From Diphasiastrum complanatum (Eukaryota; Streptophyta; Lycopodiopsida; Lycopodiales; Lycopodiaceae), in contig CM055103.1 in assembly GCA_029204225.1 (NCBI GenBank), positions 5,826,852-5,890,851 on the forward strand: a DNA stretch of 64,000 nt. Direction: 5' to 3'. Made by a program: the position numbers and the translations under genes. Positions within the stretch are counted from its first letter, which is position 1. Each line of letters opens with the position of its first letter. The notes beneath the pieces are model-generated. The model did not search any database. It worked only from the letters and a program-made list of their open reading frames with translations, and was not told the origin of the DNA. Positions 11,417 through 22,617 of the stretch are shown here, one piece after another.

Positions 11417-11911
11417 TCAGTAGCCTTCCTTCAAGCCCCTGTCTTGTGGTAATATGTCGTTCCTGATCTTGCCTTCGTACTCTCCGTTTGCTAAGGCTTG
11501 ATCCTCTACTGGATCGCAATCACAAGCTCCCACCAAGTCCTCTTGCAAAGTACCATTTCTGAGTGCGAACAAATTTTTCAACTGGTCTTCGAGATACTCA
11601 TTCACTCTCATTTGCCTCTCTGATTCAAATCCTTCCCGCGCCCACTGCAGCCACCCCTCCTCCTCCTCCTCGGATTTGCGCTCCATGTACCTGCTTCCGG
11701 ATCTGGAACGCCGTCTTCTTCTGCGATTCCGGCTCCGCTGCCCCGCTCTCATCAGCCTCGCCATGCTCCAGCCGCAGACGAGGAAGCAAATCAGAAACGG
11801 CAGAAGCAAAATCACAATTGGCAGCACAGGCGTGATAAATAGAAGCAGAATTATGAAAGCTATGAGGGGATGATGCTTCGTCGAATTCGAGGTGAAATCC
11901 GCCATCGCCAT
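11417..11911 (-). CDS. Small putative membrane protein, host gene
   Basis: Open frame of 164 codons, GC-rich unlike its surroundings. I place the start at 11911 because the ATG sits in a good plant context (ACCATGGCG) downstream of a GA-rich leader; a second ATG follows two codons later, and a longer upstream frame would be low-complexity Lys/Arg. Residues about 14-45 are very hydrophobic (LIAFIILLLF, VILLLPFLICFLV), predicting one membrane span or a hairpin with prolines. A basic run (SRNRRRRRRSRS) at about 65-75 and an acidic run (SEEEEEG) follow, then a charged tail. No transposon motif. I do not recognise the family; function unknown. Single exon as seen; a spliced form cannot be excluded. 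Confidence 0.6.
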   Translation of the reverse strand: MAMADFTSNSTKHHPLIAFIILLLFITPVLPIVILLLPFLICFLVCGWSMARLMRAGQRSRNRRRRRRSRSGSRYMERKSEEEEEGWLQWAREGFESERQMRVNEYLEDQLKNLFALRNGTLQEDLVGACDCDPVEDQALANGEYEGKIRNDILPQDRGLKEGY

Positions 11912-12178
11912 GGTAGCTGCATTCCATTCGAAGCTCTCTCTTTCTGTCTCTCTCCCTCGCCTTGCTTTTTCTGTAACTTTGCTTTGCTTTGCTTTTTTTT
12001 TTTTGCTTGGCTTTAATACAGTTATGAAGGAATGGGGTTGGAACATCATCGAGTGTTGGTCTGTTATGGGGGGTGGACCCGGGTATCGACCCGGGTATGC
12101 ACCCAGTTATCAAAAACCCTACCCTACTGGTCTCAGAGAAAAAAAAATTGGACCCAATAACCTACCTCCCAGGTACGT

Positions 12179-13874
12179 TTGGGACATTTTTTCTTGCAAA
12201 AACCTATCCGCCTTGATATTAGTTTCAAAATCTGGTTGTTGATACCAGAACATCTATGCTCCATGGTATCTGGACCCTGGTATGAGCAAGAAGGCGGTGG
12301 CTGCGCTCCTTCTAGAGTTGGCGGTGTCTATTGTCTATTGTCTATGGATAGCTGCGCCCTTCAGGCTTTGGTTAACAATTTCATCAATGAAGAGTGGGTG
12401 CCTTGCCACATTACAGTGGGGATTTTTGAAGCACCAGACACCTCTGGAGCAACTCTTGCCCACCAGGTGAAGGCATTGTTGGCTGAATTTAATTTGACAA
12501 AGAAGGTTATAGCTTATGTCAAAGATGAGGGTGCCAATCTCGGAACTCTCACCGATGCTCTGACTTCAGTTGTTTCATGTGAACCCCTGGCTCTCAGTGC
12601 ACCATATTCGGGTGGTTGCTTTGGTCATGCTATGAGTAAGGCTTGTCAATATGCCACCAATGAGGCTAAGGTGGGAGGCGGCATGAAGGAAGTGAGCTTG
12701 AAGGATGCTCAAGCTGCCCTTCAGAAGACAATCACGTGGACCAAAAAATCTGGTAAGGGGAAGTTGGAATGGGATAAGGCTTGTATTGAGGCTGGATTAC
12801 CACGCAAGAAACTGAAGACTCCAATGAAAACAAGATTTGCTTCAAAGGTTATCTTGTTTCAAGAAACTTTGGAGTATGCCAAAGCTATTAACATTTGTTA
12901 CTCTAGACAAACTTCAGCATTGCAAGCCAGGGTACCAAGTGGCCTGACCTGGGCCATAGCTCGGGCAGTTACAGAAATATTGAATCCTGTTGTGCATCAA
13001 TGCTTGCTCAATCAAAGTAGAGGTCATTGGTTATTTTCTGATGCGCTTTCTTTTGCTCTTGGTATCATGGGGACAATGAGAAAGATTTTCGACTCACGTG
13101 CTGCTATTGTGCCTCCATTGCGATGTGGTAATTTTGACCAGGAGATTGAGATTTTGTATGCTAGAATGGCGTTGGAAGTCACCAATGTTCTACGTCCATT
13201 TCTGGCTTTTGCAGAGACCTTTGACCAGCAGAAAGCACACAATATGTTGGCATTAATATTGGATCCATGTTTCAAAGGACTACAATGCATTATGGACTAC
13301 ATTGGCAGGGCTGCAGCTGAGAGATTAGTGCAACAATATGACACCAATGTGCTTTTACCACTCTTGAGCACTACCATACAAACTCTGAATCCTGGTTGCA
13401 CCAAAACCCCAAACCATACACATGTTGATCCTCCATCAGATTCATTATTTGGATCTCTGGCTTCTACCGAGGAAGCAATTGAAGGATTGCTGAAATCTGA
13501 GTTGTCTTTGTTTCGTCGGTTTAAAATTGACAATGCAGATAAGGTTCATCCTCTCAAATGGTGGTTTGAAATGAAACTAGATTTCCCAATGTGGGCTACC
13601 TCAACAGTTTCTTGGCGTTCCTGGCTCTCAAATTGAAACTGAAAGAATCTTTTCCGTGGCAGGTGTGCTCACTAGTTTGAGACGTTGTCGTCTTGGGGTA
13701 GATAATCTTGACAAACTTGTCATGATTTATAAAAATTGGCCCAATGACTCTAGAACAGATTGCAAGCTAGTTGAAGCAGGAAAGTTGGATGACTTTTTTG
13801 TTCCAGAGGACACTTTGGTTGAAGAAAACGAGGATATGATTGCAGAGGCAGGGCTGTTTGACATTGAAGAATAA
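12179..13874 (+). pseudogene. hAT superfamily transposase, frameshifted
   Basis: A 485-codon frame gives the RNase H-like transposase body: VNNFINEEW then VKDEGANLGTL (catalytic Asp region), then GCFGHAMSKACQYA. The C-terminal hAT dimerisation block starts HPLKWWFEMK at about 13550. A single frameshift near 13590 moves the rest to another frame, which continues FLGVPGSQIETERIFSVAG and RRCRLGVDNLDKLV, ending with an acidic tail and stop at 13874. The N-terminal BED zinc finger is missing, and homology becomes clear only from about 12330. No terminal inverted repeats or 8-bp duplication were found around it. It would excise and insert hAT elements; here it is dead unless the shift is a sequencing error. 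Confidence 0.85.
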
Positions 13875-15338
13875 GTGTGCATTTGACTTAAGGTGAGATT
13901 TCGATTATCTTGCATGCTATGATTTGATGTCTTGCAGGCTGGCCATATTTTATGAGTAATCTTGCTTGCTATGAGGCTAGTTGAATTGATGAGGTGACAC
14001 ATGGATGTGTGTTGTTTTTCGGGTGGTGTGCTTGGGGCGGTTAGGTAGTTTAAGATAGGAGCTGCAGATAGGTAGTTTAGTTTTCATTATGAACATCTGT
14101 TTTTAGTCTTGAACTATATTGGACCTTTACTTGGTTGATGGACTATATGATGGAGGCCTTGTTTCATTCACTTATGTAACTCTTTGCTTGACTTTATACT
14201 GCTTGTGTCATGGATAGTGTGTTCTTTATATCATAGGCAGTTTGCGGCTTTCATCATAAACTTTGCAGTGTGCTGCAGTTTTGTAAATTTTTGGCTTGGT
14301 AAATTTCTGGCAAAATATATTGGTACTCGAGTTGATGTATGGCAAGTATACGAACTCAAATACCATTGTTGTTGTTGATAGGCAAAATTTGGAGGAAAAT
14401 TTAGTTATTGATATCATATTGGTCCTAGAATCTAGTTTTTACGAGGTATTTGAAACCCTACCCAAGCCCAAAGCCAAAAAAAAATTGATATCAGGAACCT
14501 GCTGGTATCTCAAAAACATGATGACCAACATTGGTTGGAACCCGTTAACAAGCACCACAGGCGTACACGTGTTGACCTTGTCAGCATCAATATTATTCTA
14601 GCTTATGCCACGTGTCCATCACTATTTCTCCCGGTGGCAGGCTTCCATTGAAGAAAAGCCCTTAGTCTAATCAAAGGCAAACGTCAAGCTGAGGTGTCAC
14701 TCCTAGGTGAGTCTCACCATTGCAAAGAATATTTTTTAAAATTTTAATTCTTTCAAAATGCAATCATTTTCAAAACATTATTTTATTCATAATATTTCAA
14801 CACTCTAAAATTTTAGAGAAGTCATGCCCTGATGAAGGAGATTTCAAAATTAATTTACTTTCAGTGAACACCAGGGGTTTGGAGTTCAAGGTGGTGAACC
14901 TCCAATATCACAAAAAGTCTCAAGGGAAAAACAACCATCAGTGAGATTTCTCATGGTGAGCAAAACTTTATAGATAGCATCAAAAGCGGAGTCAAGTTGA
15001 GTAGAGAAAGAGCTCCAAAGAACTTGTCCAAGGTTCCTTGCTTTGTATGATACTATATAATAGAGCATAATTTGTTTCATACCTATCATGTTGCATCTTC
15101 TCTCTCGTTGATCTCCTTAGCTCTTCTTGGATGGATGATTCAGAAAAGTCACCTATGTCGTGACTCTCCATCAATCTCCCACTTGAGGAGCTTCTTGTCA
15201 GGTGATCGGCTTCCTAGTGAAAACGTATTCATGGTATATCCTTCTCCTTGCATTTGTCACCTGCAACTTCAATCTTTTAGCACCAAATGGTTTATCCCTA
15301 ACTCTCCAACCTATTAAAAATCAATGATAAACTTCATG
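13875..15338. other. Unassigned sequence
   Basis: Noncoding, AT-rich; short open frames without motifs. AAACCCTACCC occurs at about 14453-14463 and a similar word near 12112, in the same orientation, so they are not terminal inverted repeats of the hAT copy. Confidence 0.4.
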
Positions 15339-15554
15339 TGTTATTGTTTACGATGTACTTTTATTATTGCCAACTGTTACCAGCTGTAATTAGTTGTAGG
15401 CTAGTCTATTAGTCAACTCCTAGGTTTTCTCTCTCTGTCAGGGTTTATTGTACACATTACATTCAGTTATGATGATGATGGTTTGTTGTTGATCTTCCTC
15501 CTTGTGGTGATTGCTTATGCTGAATGTATACCATTGCTAATCTGATTATTGACA
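15339..15554 (+). mobile_element. Short copia-type LTR (Cop-2)
   Basis: Starts TGTTATTG and ends TTATTGACA directly before a perfect primer-binding site. About 216 bp, with a CT-rich middle (gttttctctctctgtc) typical of the LTR R region. The left edge is a guess because no partner LTR is visible. Confidence 0.55.
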
Positions 15555-15566
15555 TGGTATCAGAGC
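15555..15566 (+). other. Primer-binding site of Cop-2
   Basis: TGGTATCAGAGC, complementary to initiator Met-tRNA, directly after the LTR end CA. Sets a plus-strand element. Confidence 0.85.
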
Positions 15567-16621
15567 CCGATAGTCATGCGTGCTTAATTAGTGGATACAG
15601 CTTGTCATAGGCTCCGCAAAAAAGTCAAAAATTCCTTCACAGAAGGTGAAAGTTTGGAGAGGCAAAAGCTTGAAGAAATTTAATTTTGCTATTTTGCAGG
15701 TACTGAAGCATCAGAATCATCATTGGGGAATGGAGACACAGTCTCGAAGGCATCAAAATGGCGAAGGTAGCATCAGACAGATTGAAAATCTATTGACTGT
15801 GGAGACTTTTACAATATTTCCAAGTTTTGTGTCAAAAGTGCCATTTGTGAGAGTGTTTTGCCAAGAAATTTCTCATTTGACTATTTGGAAAACTGCAAAT
15901 CACACTAGACAGTGTCTAGTACTGCCATTCACAATTATGAGACATTTAGAAACTAAAAAACTGTGATTTATTGAGTTTTTAAGCCTAATTTTGTGACTTT
16001 TTGTGAAATGAGTGCAAGCAAGTAGGATAGGTCTGAAAAACTTAGTTTTCTTCATCATTTATAGTGAGAATAGTGCTGGGAGGTAGCCAAATGCAAGGAG
16101 AGTTGGATTTGTAGCTCATTACATTTAAAATCATTGATTTTGATGAATATTTGAGTGAAAACAGAGAATTTTTGGCTTGTAGACACAGTTTTGGAAGCCT
16201 ACTGTCTGTGTACTGTCACGGGAAAGTCTCTGGTACGGCTCGAAACCCCGGAAAAGATCGTGAAACGCCAAAAAATAGCCCCAAAACGCTTGCTTCCAAA
16301 GGAGAAACGCTTGAAAAAGACCTGAAACATCTACAGAAACACCCGAAATGCTTCCATACCCTCACGAAACGCTTCTGAAACGTCCTTGTCTACGAGCCGA
16401 ATCCATCTAAAGTGTTTTCAAGCAGGCACAGAGTGAACGCGCGCCAATCCAAGTTTGCCACGTGTCAGGGTTGAATGTGTACCTTAATCTGGACCGTCGG
16501 ATCAAAGCAGATCAATGGCTGAGATTGTTTGAAGAATCTACACTTCAAATTCCATTTCAATTGAAGGGTCACATAGGTGTCCCTAGTTTTTGGGACTGGC
16601 CCATTCCTCCTAAGGGCGTTG
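15567..16621 (+). other. Cop-2 internal remnant or unrelated sequence
   Basis: No gag, protease or pol motifs seen. At 16240-16380 the words gaaacgc and gaaacgctt recur several times. The Cop-2 body has probably been lost, with Cop-3 beginning at 16622. Confidence 0.35.
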
Positions 16622-17348
16622 TGTCAGAAATTGTGAACTCCTACAACTTTACCGCGACGTGAAGCGAAACGACACGAAGCGAAGGTTGAATGGCAAACAA
16701 TTCGCGAAAGTCAACGTACCTCGAAAACCCTAAGACACGAAGTGAAGCGAAACTCGAAGGTTGAATGATTCACGAAAGTCAAACATGCCTCCAGGACCAA
16801 AAGACACGTCACGCCCGAAACGAAAAGAAAATAAAAGAAAATCTTTGGCGCTGCCAGCTGACAGCTCAACAGGCATGGAGTCTTGAACTTCACGCTCAGT
16901 TGAAACAGTTAGTAATAACAGAGAGTAACTAACTAGTTGATTAGCGTTAACTACTCTTATAATTCTCTGTTTAGCTATCTTGTAAATACCACACAATGGA
17001 GATAAAAACAAAATTTTGGATCAACAGAGACGAGTGCGAGAGTAGAGCTGAAAAAACAAAGAATAGAGAAACGAAATACTTGTGCTTGAAAGTCCGCCAA
17101 CGAGCAGAACAGAGCGAAAGAGCAGAGTGTTAGGCCGCCAACGAGCGAGACACTGATCATCTCACTCTAAAAAACAAAACTGATAATATAGTTGCTCTCT
17201 CTTGTCCATCTCCTTGTTTTTCGCTGTCTTGATTGCTATACAATTTCTATTCTGTGATCTATAGTCACGTATCTAGGATCCTGCAAGCTTTCTCATAAGA
17301 AAATTCAAAAGAAAGAAATCTGTTTGCGAAACAAACCCGTTCGCGACA
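16622..17348 (+). mobile_element. 5' LTR of Cop-3
   Basis: Begins TGTCAGAAATTG and ends TTCGCGACA, giving matching TGTC/GACA termini, directly before a primer-binding site. 727 bp. The same LTR occurs inverted at 20978-21684 (shared words such as aattctctgtttagctatc and ctcctacaacttta), which confirms both boundaries. Confidence 0.85.
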
Positions 17349-17362
17349 TGGTATTAAAGCCC
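17349..17362 (+). other. Variant primer-binding site of Cop-3
   Basis: TGGTATTAAAGCCC follows the LTR end; it differs from TGGTATCAGAGC by two transitions, which could be decay. Confidence 0.7.
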
Positions 17363-17466
17363 TCAAGTTATCACTATTGATATCTAAACTATTCGATTAT
17401 ACGTCAGACGCCCATGTCGAAATCTACGCGTTATGTTATTGTGAATGATTTTCTAGGCAACACAAT

Positions 17467-18251
17467 ATGGCTACAACGATCCAGACAAGAATAGCAATCA
17501 GTCTTGATGGTGCAAACTATAGGATATGGAATTCAAAACCAAAACACTTCTGAAGGGTGAAGGCATCTGGTCGGTGACCGAGCTCACAGAGGTGCAGCCT
17601 TTAGAGGGAGACCCGACGAGAGCTGAGTGGATCATAAAGGATGAGCGTGCAATGACGATCATCATTTTGTACATCAATGAAGACCTACTCATGCAGATTG
17701 AAGACTGCGAAAGCAGCCATGCAGCATCGAAAAGATTAAAACAGAAGTGATGCATCTTCACAATCAGCTGCAATCCATACGATGGGATGGCAACCAGTTG
17801 GACCAGCATGTTGAGAAGATTAGAACGATCTTCGCTCAACTCGTTGCATCAGGACAGGAGCACCAGGTTCTAGCACCACAACAACTGATGTACTTCATGA
17901 AGTCTCTACCTACGTCCTATTAGCCATTAAGAATGCTCATACTCAGTCTACCAGATATGACATTCAACAAAGCAGTCAGTCTTGTCGCTGATGAGAGACT
18001 GATGAGGGATGAAGAAGAAGGAAGTAGTGATCAAGAAAAAGCTCTCTTCACAAAAGAAAAAAAAGAAGAACAAGAATAAACCCAGATTTGACAAGACAAT
18101 GTCTTTGAGTCAACAATCTTCTTCTTGTGATCACTGTCACAAACCAGGACACACACTCAATAAATGTTGGTTCAACCCAACAATACCTTGCATGCACTGC
18201 AAGAAGAAGGGCCATTCTGCATATGATTGCAGATTCAACCCAAAAAGATAG
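17467..18251 (+). pseudogene. Cop-3 gag with two zinc knuckles
   Basis: ATG at 17467 opens with SLDGANYRIW and, after an early frameshift, continues KTKTLLKGEGIWSVTELTE, the copia gag N-terminus (UBN2/DUF4219-like). A stop TAG replaces an expected Gln at 17921. The C-terminal part (18009-18251) has two perfect CX2CX4HX4C knuckles, CDHCHKPGHTLNKC and CMHCKKKGHSAYDC, for RNA packaging. Everything downstream (protease to RNase H and 3' LTR) is absent. Confidence 0.85.
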
Positions 18252-19520
18252 AACAAAGCTGAAAAAGCAAATGTTGCAAAGTCATCGAAAGATGCAGATA
18301 GAGGTGATGAAGCTTCAACAAGCTACACTGAACAAGACTACAATGTTGAAAATGAAAAATCATCTATCTTGACTTTAGGCTTGCCACAAAGTTTTCTCTA
18401 TGTAAGTTTGTTGTTTCATAATGTAAATGCCAAATTTGGCCTAGAAGAAACTCGAGTTATACGGTGTCTCAAGTCTAGTTGGTAGTATACAGCTTGCATA
18501 TAGATTGTAGACTTAGAAATGTCAATAATATACTTGCAAGAACTCGTGGCATATCACATGCAAGGGTTGTAAGTGATCCATAGTGACATGCAAGGCATGC
18601 ACAAAGTGAAATGGACACATGCATGTTGATTTGTACAATTCTAGTTGGAAAAATGACACTTGGTAAAAGTAGGTAGAAATGCATGCATGAGATGTGACAT
18701 ATGTCACTAATACTCTAGTTTTCACTCATAGATGTGGATGGAAGGTGGATGGATGTGGTTCTACCTTGAGCTACCTCAAACTTCATAAATATGTGTACAC
18801 ATTCTCATAATCTTTGATGAAGAACCAAGTTTTGAAGCTATTCCATACCATTTTGGATCTACACTATCAATTGCTTGAATATTGCTCTCTCTTTCTCTCT
18901 CTAACTCGAGTTGAGGCTTATGCTCATGCACTAAATTCTTGTACTTTTTCTCTCTTGTAAATCAAAGCTATTATTCTTTGATTCTTAGCATGCTAGATTG
19001 TGATTAAGCCATTAAATTCTGTACTAGATCTTGATATTCAATCTAGAATCAGTTTGTATGCTAATTATAAAGCTTAATAATTCATTTTGAAGGGACACAA
19101 GGCCCAAAATTTCTTGAAGAGTGAAGTTTCTTCATTGTGAAGAATAGTTCATTTCTTTAGAAAACATTATTCTCACCTCCTTTAATGGTTTTGGACCAAA
19201 TGAAGGGCTCAAACTCCAAAAAATGAAGGGCACCCACTGTACTTGCAAGTAAGGTATCACAAAAAAGAGTGTTAACCACGGAGAAAGTGCTCAGTGGACT
19301 CCAAGTCTCTTTTGCCCCTTTCAAAGAGCGGGTAGTCAAGAGTGCGAGGTAGAAGGCATTTCATGATTGGAAATTGACTTGGCTTGTGAATTGCCACCTA
19401 AGCGACAAGTGGGCCAAGCATGAAATTATAGCAGGTCATTAAATTTATGAGTTTTTGACATCGTCATTGTACTCAGAATATCTCTTTTGGCCTATGGTTG
19501 CAATTTTAGGCATTTTGGAG
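18252..19520. other. Noncoding, probable retroelement leader or LTR
   Basis: No coding motif. CT-rich patches at 18885-18903 and 18945-18958 resemble LTR R regions, but no primer-binding site or paired LTR could be found. Confidence 0.35.
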
Positions 19521-19765
19521 ATGGCAAACATGGGAGAGTCCATTTTGAGTGAAAATAGCAAGTTGGACGGTATTTCCAACTATGCAGTGTGGAAGTTCAA
19601 AATGAAAAATATTCTAAAACATTCTAATAGAGAAGGAATTGTGGGATGTCACAAATGAAGCATACATCAAAGTGTTTGACATGAAGATGAGAAGGGCGTT
19701 GACCGTCATCAACTTATCGGTGAAAGATCACACCATTATCCACACAAGTGATGTTGTTACTCCAA
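19521..19765 (+). pseudogene. Copia gag N-terminus (Cop-4)
   Basis: ATG at 19521 gives MANMGESILSENSKLDG then NYAVWKFKMKNIL, and after a frameshift EKELWDVTNEAY and INLSVKDHTI. It belongs to the same gag family as 19766-20616 (minus) and 61408-62154 (plus). It is cut at about 19765, where it meets the C-terminus of the oppositely oriented Cop-5 gag. Confidence 0.75.
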
Positions 19766-20616
19766 GACATGTTCCTTTTGTTTCTTGAAGCACTCATGCT
19801 CCCAATGACTAGGTTTGTTGCAATTTCTACAATTCTCAGGTTTCTTTTGCCTTGGATTGCCACGTTCTTGACCTCGACCTTGATGCCAATTGCCTCAATT
19901 TGGACCATCATTGGTTTGTTCTTGAAATTGTTGGAACGATCCACGATTTGAATTTTCACCTCTCGATTGGTGTCTTCCATTACCAAATCTATCACCACGT
20001 CCTCTGACTACAAGAGCTTGATCAAATCCCCTATGAGTCAAATTCTCTCGACATTGTTCTTATTGCAAAAGCAATCCACCTAATCCTTCATAGGTTGGAA
20101 GATTCTCCTGTGTAGCTATATTGTTCATAAACATCTGATGTGACTCACTCAAGCTGTTCAATGTTACTTGCACGATCTCACAATCCCGTACTCGCTCTCC
20201 AACAACAACTAATTACGAATCTCCTTTACCTTCAATAGGTGATCGACAATGGTTGCACCATCATCCATTCCTAATGTATGCAACTTTGTCTTCAAAAATA
20301 GCACTCGGGATGTGTTTGTAATTTCAAACAATGCCTTCAACATATCCCAAGTCTCTGTCGGTCCTTCCGAATCTGAAATGTAGGGAATAATCGCATCTCT
20401 GACTGATAAGTTGATGACATTCTGTGCTTTTCATTTTCTCTTGTCAAAAACCCGCTGATCTTCTTCAATAACTGGCCTTGTCTCTTCAGTTGTCATGATC
20501 TCCCATAGCTCATTTTCCATCAAAATGCTCTTTATTTTGAATTTCCAAACAACATAGTTGTTGGCTCCTTCTAATCTGCTTGACTCATTGAGGACGCTCT
20601 CGCTTAGAGTTGCCAT
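19766..20616 (-). pseudogene. Copia gag (Cop-5)
   Basis: Read from 20616: MATLSESVLNESSRLEG, NYVVWKFKIKSILMENELWEI, later INLSVRDAIIPYISD and NTSRVLFLKTKLHTLGM. The C-terminus has a zinc knuckle CRNCNKPSHWEHEC (CX2CX4HX4C). At least one frameshift and two stops. Only gag is present; the rest is cut off at about 19766 against Cop-4. Confidence 0.8.
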
Positions 20617-20977
20617 TACTACCCCTAGATGAGTCTAGATCACAAAAATGACTGCAAAAACAGAAAATTTGCTAGAAAATTGACGAATAACATCTTTGAC
20701 TACTTTTCAATCCGAGCTATGGATAGGAAGTTATGCCAATTTGAAGTATTTGGCCTCAAAATGGCTCAATACTACATTAAGCCTGAAAAATGTCAATTAT
20801 TACCAAACTGCCATTTTTGAAAATTTCTTCCATTATGCACAGATCTACAATTTTGAAGATTTTTATATCAGCATATTGCCCTTTGTACCAGCATAGCTCA
20901 TGTCTAATCAAGTCCAAAAAATAGTCTCCCCAGCTAGGTCAACATGTCACTATGTTTTATGCTTTCTGTGGACAACG
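20617..20977 (-). other. Leader remnant of Cop-5
   Basis: About 360 bp upstream of the Cop-5 gag start on the minus strand, with no coding signal, cut at 20977 by the Cop-6 LTR. Confidence 0.4.
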
Positions 20978-21684
20978 TGTCGCGAATGGGTTTGTTTCGC
21001 GAACGGATTTCTCTCTTTTGAATTTTCTTATGTGGAAGCTTGCAGGATCCTAGACACGCGACTACAGATCACAGAACAAAAATCATTCTAGCATTCAAGA
21101 CAGCGGAAAACAAGGAGATGGACAAGAGAGAGCAACTGTATTATCAGTTTTGATTTTTAGAACGCGATAATCAGTGTCTCACTCGTTGGCGGCCTGACAC
21201 TCTGCCCTTTCGCTGTGTTCTGCTCGTTGGCAGACTTTCATGCACAACTATTTTGTTTCTCTATTCTTTTCTTTTTTTACTCTACTTTGCGCTCATTTCT
21301 GTTGATCCAGAATTGTTTTTTTATCTCCACTGTGTGGAGTTTACAAGATAGCTAAACAGAGAATTACAAGAGTACTTAATGCTAATCAACTAGTTAGTTA
21401 CTCTCTATTATTACTAATTGTTTCGGTTGAGTGTGAAGTTCAAGACTCCACGCCCATTGAGCTGCCAGCTGGCAGCGCCAAAGATTTTCTTTCGTTTTCT
21501 TTTCGTTTCGTGTCGTGTCGTGTCTTTTGGTCCTGGAGGCATGTTTGACTTTCGTGAATCATTCGACCTTCGAGTTTCGCTTCGTGTCTTAGGGTTTTTG
21601 AGGTACGTTGACTTTCGCAAATTGTTCGCCATTCGACCTTCGTTTCGTGTCGCGATAAAGTTGCAGGAGTTCACAATTTCTGAC
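20978..21684 (-). mobile_element. 3' LTR of Cop-6, inverted copy of the Cop-3 LTR
   Basis: On the minus strand it runs from (AG)TCAGAAATTG at 21684 to TTCGCGACA at 20978. The first two bases are mutated compared with TGTCAG in Cop-3. It follows a polypurine tract (CAAGAGGGAG on the minus strand, 21686-21695). Roughly 707 bp and clearly homologous to 16622-17348. Confidence 0.85.
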
Positions 21685-21689
21685 TCCCT

Positions 21690-22105
21690 CTTGAAATTGC
21701 AACTTTGCACGTTCAATCCAATTGTTTTTCTTTGCCTTGCAAAGAGTGGCTTGTCGAGCGGCTTCATGAGCAGATCTGCAATCATGTCTTCAGACTTTAT
21801 GTACTGGACCTGGAGCTCTCCTTTTGAGATCAAATCTCAAATGTGATGGTACTTCAGAGGTATGTGTTTTGTTTTTGAATGAAAGACCTGGGATAGATAT
21901 ATGGCACTTTGAGAATCCATCATTAATGTGCATGGTTCTCCTTGTGGTATGCCAATTGCCTCCAACATCATCTACAACCAAACTACCTCGTTCGCCACCT
22001 TTGAAGCTGTGATGTACTCAGCTTCACATGAGGATTGAGCCACCAAGGTTTGCTTCTTGCATGTCGAGCTGATTGCTACTTCATCCTATGTGAAAAACTG
22101 AGATA
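21690..22105 (-). pseudogene. Cop-6 RNase H
   Basis: Minus-strand copia RNase H: CKKQTLVAQSSCEAEYITAS, then MDSQSAIYLSQVFHSKTKHI and GELQVQYIKSEDMIADLL with a C-terminal KPLDKPLFARQR. Stops occur where Gln (TAG at 22086-22088) and Arg (TGA at 21837-21839) are expected. The RNase H start is lost near 22105. The matching RT part of the same element probably lies at 36215-37095, separated by later insertions. Confidence 0.85.
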
Positions 22106-22262
22106 AATCTCAAATATACCACAAAACAAGATAATCTAGATCAGTCTCTCAAAATGGATTGAGGCACTTAGACAAGTTTGAATTCTACTTTTGGCATGTA
22201 TTAGATGCTCCAAAAAAAACACTAATGATTCACAGAAGACTCAAAGGTGAAAATCCATTTGC
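22106..22262 (-). other. Junction sequence between Cop-6 RNase H and Cop-7 pol
   Basis: About 155 bp that matches neither frame. RT of Cop-7 stops after CKWIF at about 22255, and Cop-6 RNase H starts at about 22105. It marks a deletion that removed Cop-7 RT, RNase H and 3' LTR. Confidence 0.45.
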
Positions 22263-22612
22263 AATCAACTATGTTTCTACTAGCAGGTAATTCGACAATT
22301 GTCCATGTCTGGTTCTTGATAAGAGATGAATACTCTTTATCCATAGCTTCTTTCCAGAGATCTGAATCAAGCTGACTGAGTGCCTCTTGGATAGATGTCG
22401 GTTCCTCAACAAGATAGCTGCAGACTCATCGACATATTGGATAGGTGGTCTACTAGTCCTTGATGATCTTCTGGGTAAAAGAGAAAGTTGATCATTTTCA
22501 TCATATTGTAGTTGCTGATCTACAACATCATCATAAAAATATAAGTCGTTGATTTGTTGTTTGTCAAAAGTAGAAGAGCTTAGACCTTCAATGGGAATAG
22601 TCGACTGAGGAA
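22263..22612 (-). pseudogene. Cop-7 integrase tail and start of RT
   Basis: Minus strand: PQSTIPIEGLSS, then LPRRSSRTSRPPIQYVDE (the basic linker before copia RT), ALSQLDSDLWKEAMDKEY and ELPASRNIVDCKWIF, the first RT block. It joins in frame, across the Cop-8 insertion, to the integrase C-terminus at 33391 (LNFPV followed by PQST). RT motifs with catalytic Asp residues are missing. Confidence 0.8.
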
Positions 22613-22617
22613 CTGGA
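22613..22617. repeat. Target-site duplication CTGGA, left
   Basis: CTGGA directly precedes the Cop-8 LTR start TGTTGAA; the same five bases follow the other end at 33391-33395. Confidence 0.9.

Noticed and set aside
12050-12130. Repeated acccgggtat words as the left terminal inverted repeat of the hAT copy
   Set aside because: No inverted counterpart to the right of 13874; the AAACCCTACCC word near 14453 is in the same orientation.
11563-12242. Plus-strand frames overlapping the small membrane-protein gene
   Set aside because: Shadows of the minus-strand gene and its GA-rich leader; no motifs and low-complexity composition.
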